From: Clostridium carboxidivorans P7
GTDB lineage: Bacteria > Bacillota > Clostridia > Clostridiales > Clostridiaceae
NCBI RefSeq assembly: GCF_001038625.1
Contig: NZ_CP011803.1
Location: 3,534,001-3,598,000 of the forward strand
Length of the DNA stretch: 64,000 nucleotides
Direction: 5' to 3'
The position numbers were made by a program, and so were the translations under genes. Position 1 is the stretch's first letter. The number at the start of each line of letters is the position of its first letter. Positions 62,661 through 64,000 of the stretch are shown here, in pieces. The notes under the pieces are model-generated. The model was not told the DNA's origin, did no database searches, and was given only the letters and a program-made list of their open reading frames with translations.

Positions 62661-63562
62661 TAGAAAACCTCCACATCTACTTTTTTACCGGTAAGTTTCC
62701 TACAAATACCTATAAGAATTAATGCAACAATAATAAGGACAATTGAAAGTGCTGCACCAAAAGGCCAATCTCTTGAAACTAAAAATTGATTTCTTATAAG
62801 GTTTCCAATTAACATAATATTGCTGCCGCCCATTAAATCAGGTATGAAGAACAACCCCAAAGATGGTATAAATACCAATATACATCCTGCAATAATTCCC
62901 GGCATAGTAAGTGGCAAGGTAACCGTAGTAAATGTTTTTAAACTATTTGCTCCTAAATCCTTTGCTGCCTCCACAAGAGATTTATCCACTTTTTCAATAG
63001 AATTATAAAGTGGAAGCACCATAAATGGAAACAAGGTATAAACCATTCCTATTAAAACTGCTCCATAAGTATAAAGTAATTTTAAAGGTTCTTTAATCAA
63101 TCCTAAATTTAAAAGTATATGATTAATGAGTCCTTCCGTACTAAGTAGTGCCATCCAAGCATATGTCCTTATAAGTGAATTTGTCCAAAATGGAATTATT
63201 ATCATCATAAGTGCAAATATACGAAGCTTCTTTGGTGTTTTTGAAAGGAAATAAGCAAAAGGATATCCAAACAAAAAGGTTAAAAAAGTAGTTATAGCAG
63301 CTATCCCCAAAGAATCAAAAAAAACTTTAAAATATAGAGGCTTTATCATTCTTTTATAATTTTCAAAGGAAAAAACAAAATTTATTCCACCTTCTGCACC
63401 TCTTTGCATAAAACTTATAACTACAACATAAGTTAACGGTATGGCCACAAGTAATATCATCCATAAGGATATTGGAAAAATCAAAGTAAGCTTATAAAAA
63501 TCTATTTTTTTACTTTTTACTGTTTTAGCTTTATCTAAATCTTTATAATTCAAGGCGCTCAT
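62660..63562 (-). CDS. potB: Polyamine-type ABC transporter permease PotB
   Basis: 300 aa, six membrane spans, EAA loop EAAKDLGANSLKTF near 197 and the family stretch PFWTNSLIRTYAWMALL near 128. It pairs with PotC to make the channel. It overlaps the potA end by 4 bp (ATGA). Confidence 0.92.
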   Translation of the reverse strand: MSALNYKDLDKAKTVKSKKIDFYKLTLIFPISLWMILLVAIPLTYVVVISFMQRGAEGGINFVFSFENYKRMIKPLYFKVFFDSLGIAAITTFLTFLFGYPFAYFLSKTPKKLRIFALMMIIIPFWTNSLIRTYAWMALLSTEGLINHILLNLGLIKEPLKLLYTYGAVLIGMVYTLFPFMVLPLYNSIEKVDKSLVEAAKDLGANSLKTFTTVTLPLTMPGIIAGCILVFIPSLGLFFIPDLMGGSNIMLIGNLIRNQFLVSRDWPFGAALSIVLIIVALILIGICRKLTGKKVDVEVF

Positions 63563-64000
63563 AGTGTCACTGCCTCCCCTTGAATTGCTTCTTCTATATT
63601 TTCACCTTCATGTCCTATGAATACTAAATCTTTTTGATCCCAATATAAGAATACTTCTTTTCCAACTTCAGGAACACTTAAGCTTTTTTCATAGTCACTT
63701 ACTATTATCTCCTTATCATTTGGTAAGACTACTATAAATTTAAGAGCAGCTCCCATGTAACTATGTTCTTTTACAATTCCTTTTATGTTAAAATTATTTA
63801 CTGGATTTGTTGAGTATTTCATTTTTTCTGGTCGTAAAGAAATAATCTCGTTATCTCCCATTTTCAAATTTCTATTCTCAACAATTAGATTTGACTCTCC
63901 TATATTTAGTACTGCTTTATTCCCACAGACTTTTTCTACCACAGCATCAAATATATTTGATTCTCCTATGAAATCTGCAACAAACCTAGTTTTAGGTCTT
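63559..64000 (-). CDS. potA: Polyamine-type ABC transporter ATPase PotA, C-terminal part (cut by window edge)
   Basis: The frame is open to base 64000 on the minus strand, so the N-terminal ATPase core lies outside. The visible 146 residues hold the end of the nucleotide-binding domain region (TRFVADFIGESNIFDAVV, highly typical of PotA) and the TOBE domain (ISLRPEKMKYS, GIVKEHSYMGAALKFIV). A GTG at 63942 within this segment is not the real start. Confidence 0.9.
   Translation of the reverse strand, partial: RPKTRFVADFIGESNIFDAVVEKVCGNKAVLNIGESNLIVENRNLKMGDNEIISLRPEKMKYSTNPVNNFNIKGIVKEHSYMGAALKFIVVLPNDKEIIVSDYEKSLSVPEVGKEVFLYWDQKDLVFIGHEGENIEEAIQGEAVTL

Overview
The window is AT-rich DNA from an anaerobic, spore-forming Clostridium. 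HpdB (897 aa) and HpdC (86 aa) carry every catalytic and cluster residue at the positions known from Clostridium scatologenes 4-hydroxyphenylacetate decarboxylase, so a p-cresol-forming relative of C. scatologenes is likely. No rRNA, tRNA, CRISPR array, prophage or complete IS element was seen.

Layout. 1-3.0 kb (+ strand mostly): end of a RACo-like corrinoid activator, a UROD-family methyltransferase-like protein, a GIY-YIG-like mini protein and a second-type YidC. 3.0-3.3 kb: a large imperfect palindrome. 3.4-8.8 kb: formimidoylglutamase with a MocR regulator, then metNIQ behind a SAM-I (S-box) riboswitch. 8.8-10.8 kb: a BusR-like GntR/RCK_C regulator divergent from dapB. 11.2-21.2 kb: one long minus-strand operon, ptb / P-loop ATPase / four-subunit 2-oxoacid:ferredoxin oxidoreductase / buk / hpdB-hpdC-hpdA, behind a good sigma-54 promoter and next to a PrpR-type sigma-54 activator. 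Its content predicts tyrosine-derived 4-hydroxyphenylpyruvate -> 4-hydroxyphenylacetyl-CoA -> acyl phosphate -> 4-hydroxyphenylacetate + ATP -> p-cresol + CO2.

23.3-29.8 kb: an uncharacterised module (two DUF1097 membrane proteins, a flavodoxin-fold protein with a zinc ribbon, a two-repeat EthD-like protein, an LVIVD beta-propeller) with LysR and FadR-type GntR regulators and related palindromes in front of the GntR gene and the propeller gene. 30.0-48.2 kb: NfnAB, a chemoreceptor, and an anaerobic allantoate pathway: allC, allE, allD, oxamate transcarbamylase allF-allG-allH and carbamate kinase, with two MFS carriers, a divergent esterase and a PucR-family regulator. Allantoate would end as oxamate, CO2, ammonia and ATP. 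No allantoinase is present.

48.4-64.0 kb: ddl, a 40-aa ORF, an ATPase-less amino-acid ABC pair, an O-acyltransferase, two large signal-less repeat proteins that may be spore-surface proteins, a 35-aa ORF, then a potABCD-type ABC operon whose last two genes are an M20 amidohydrolase and a D-aminoacylase. The window edge cuts potA and the first gene. Several ORF starts were moved to match Shine-Dalgarno spacing.
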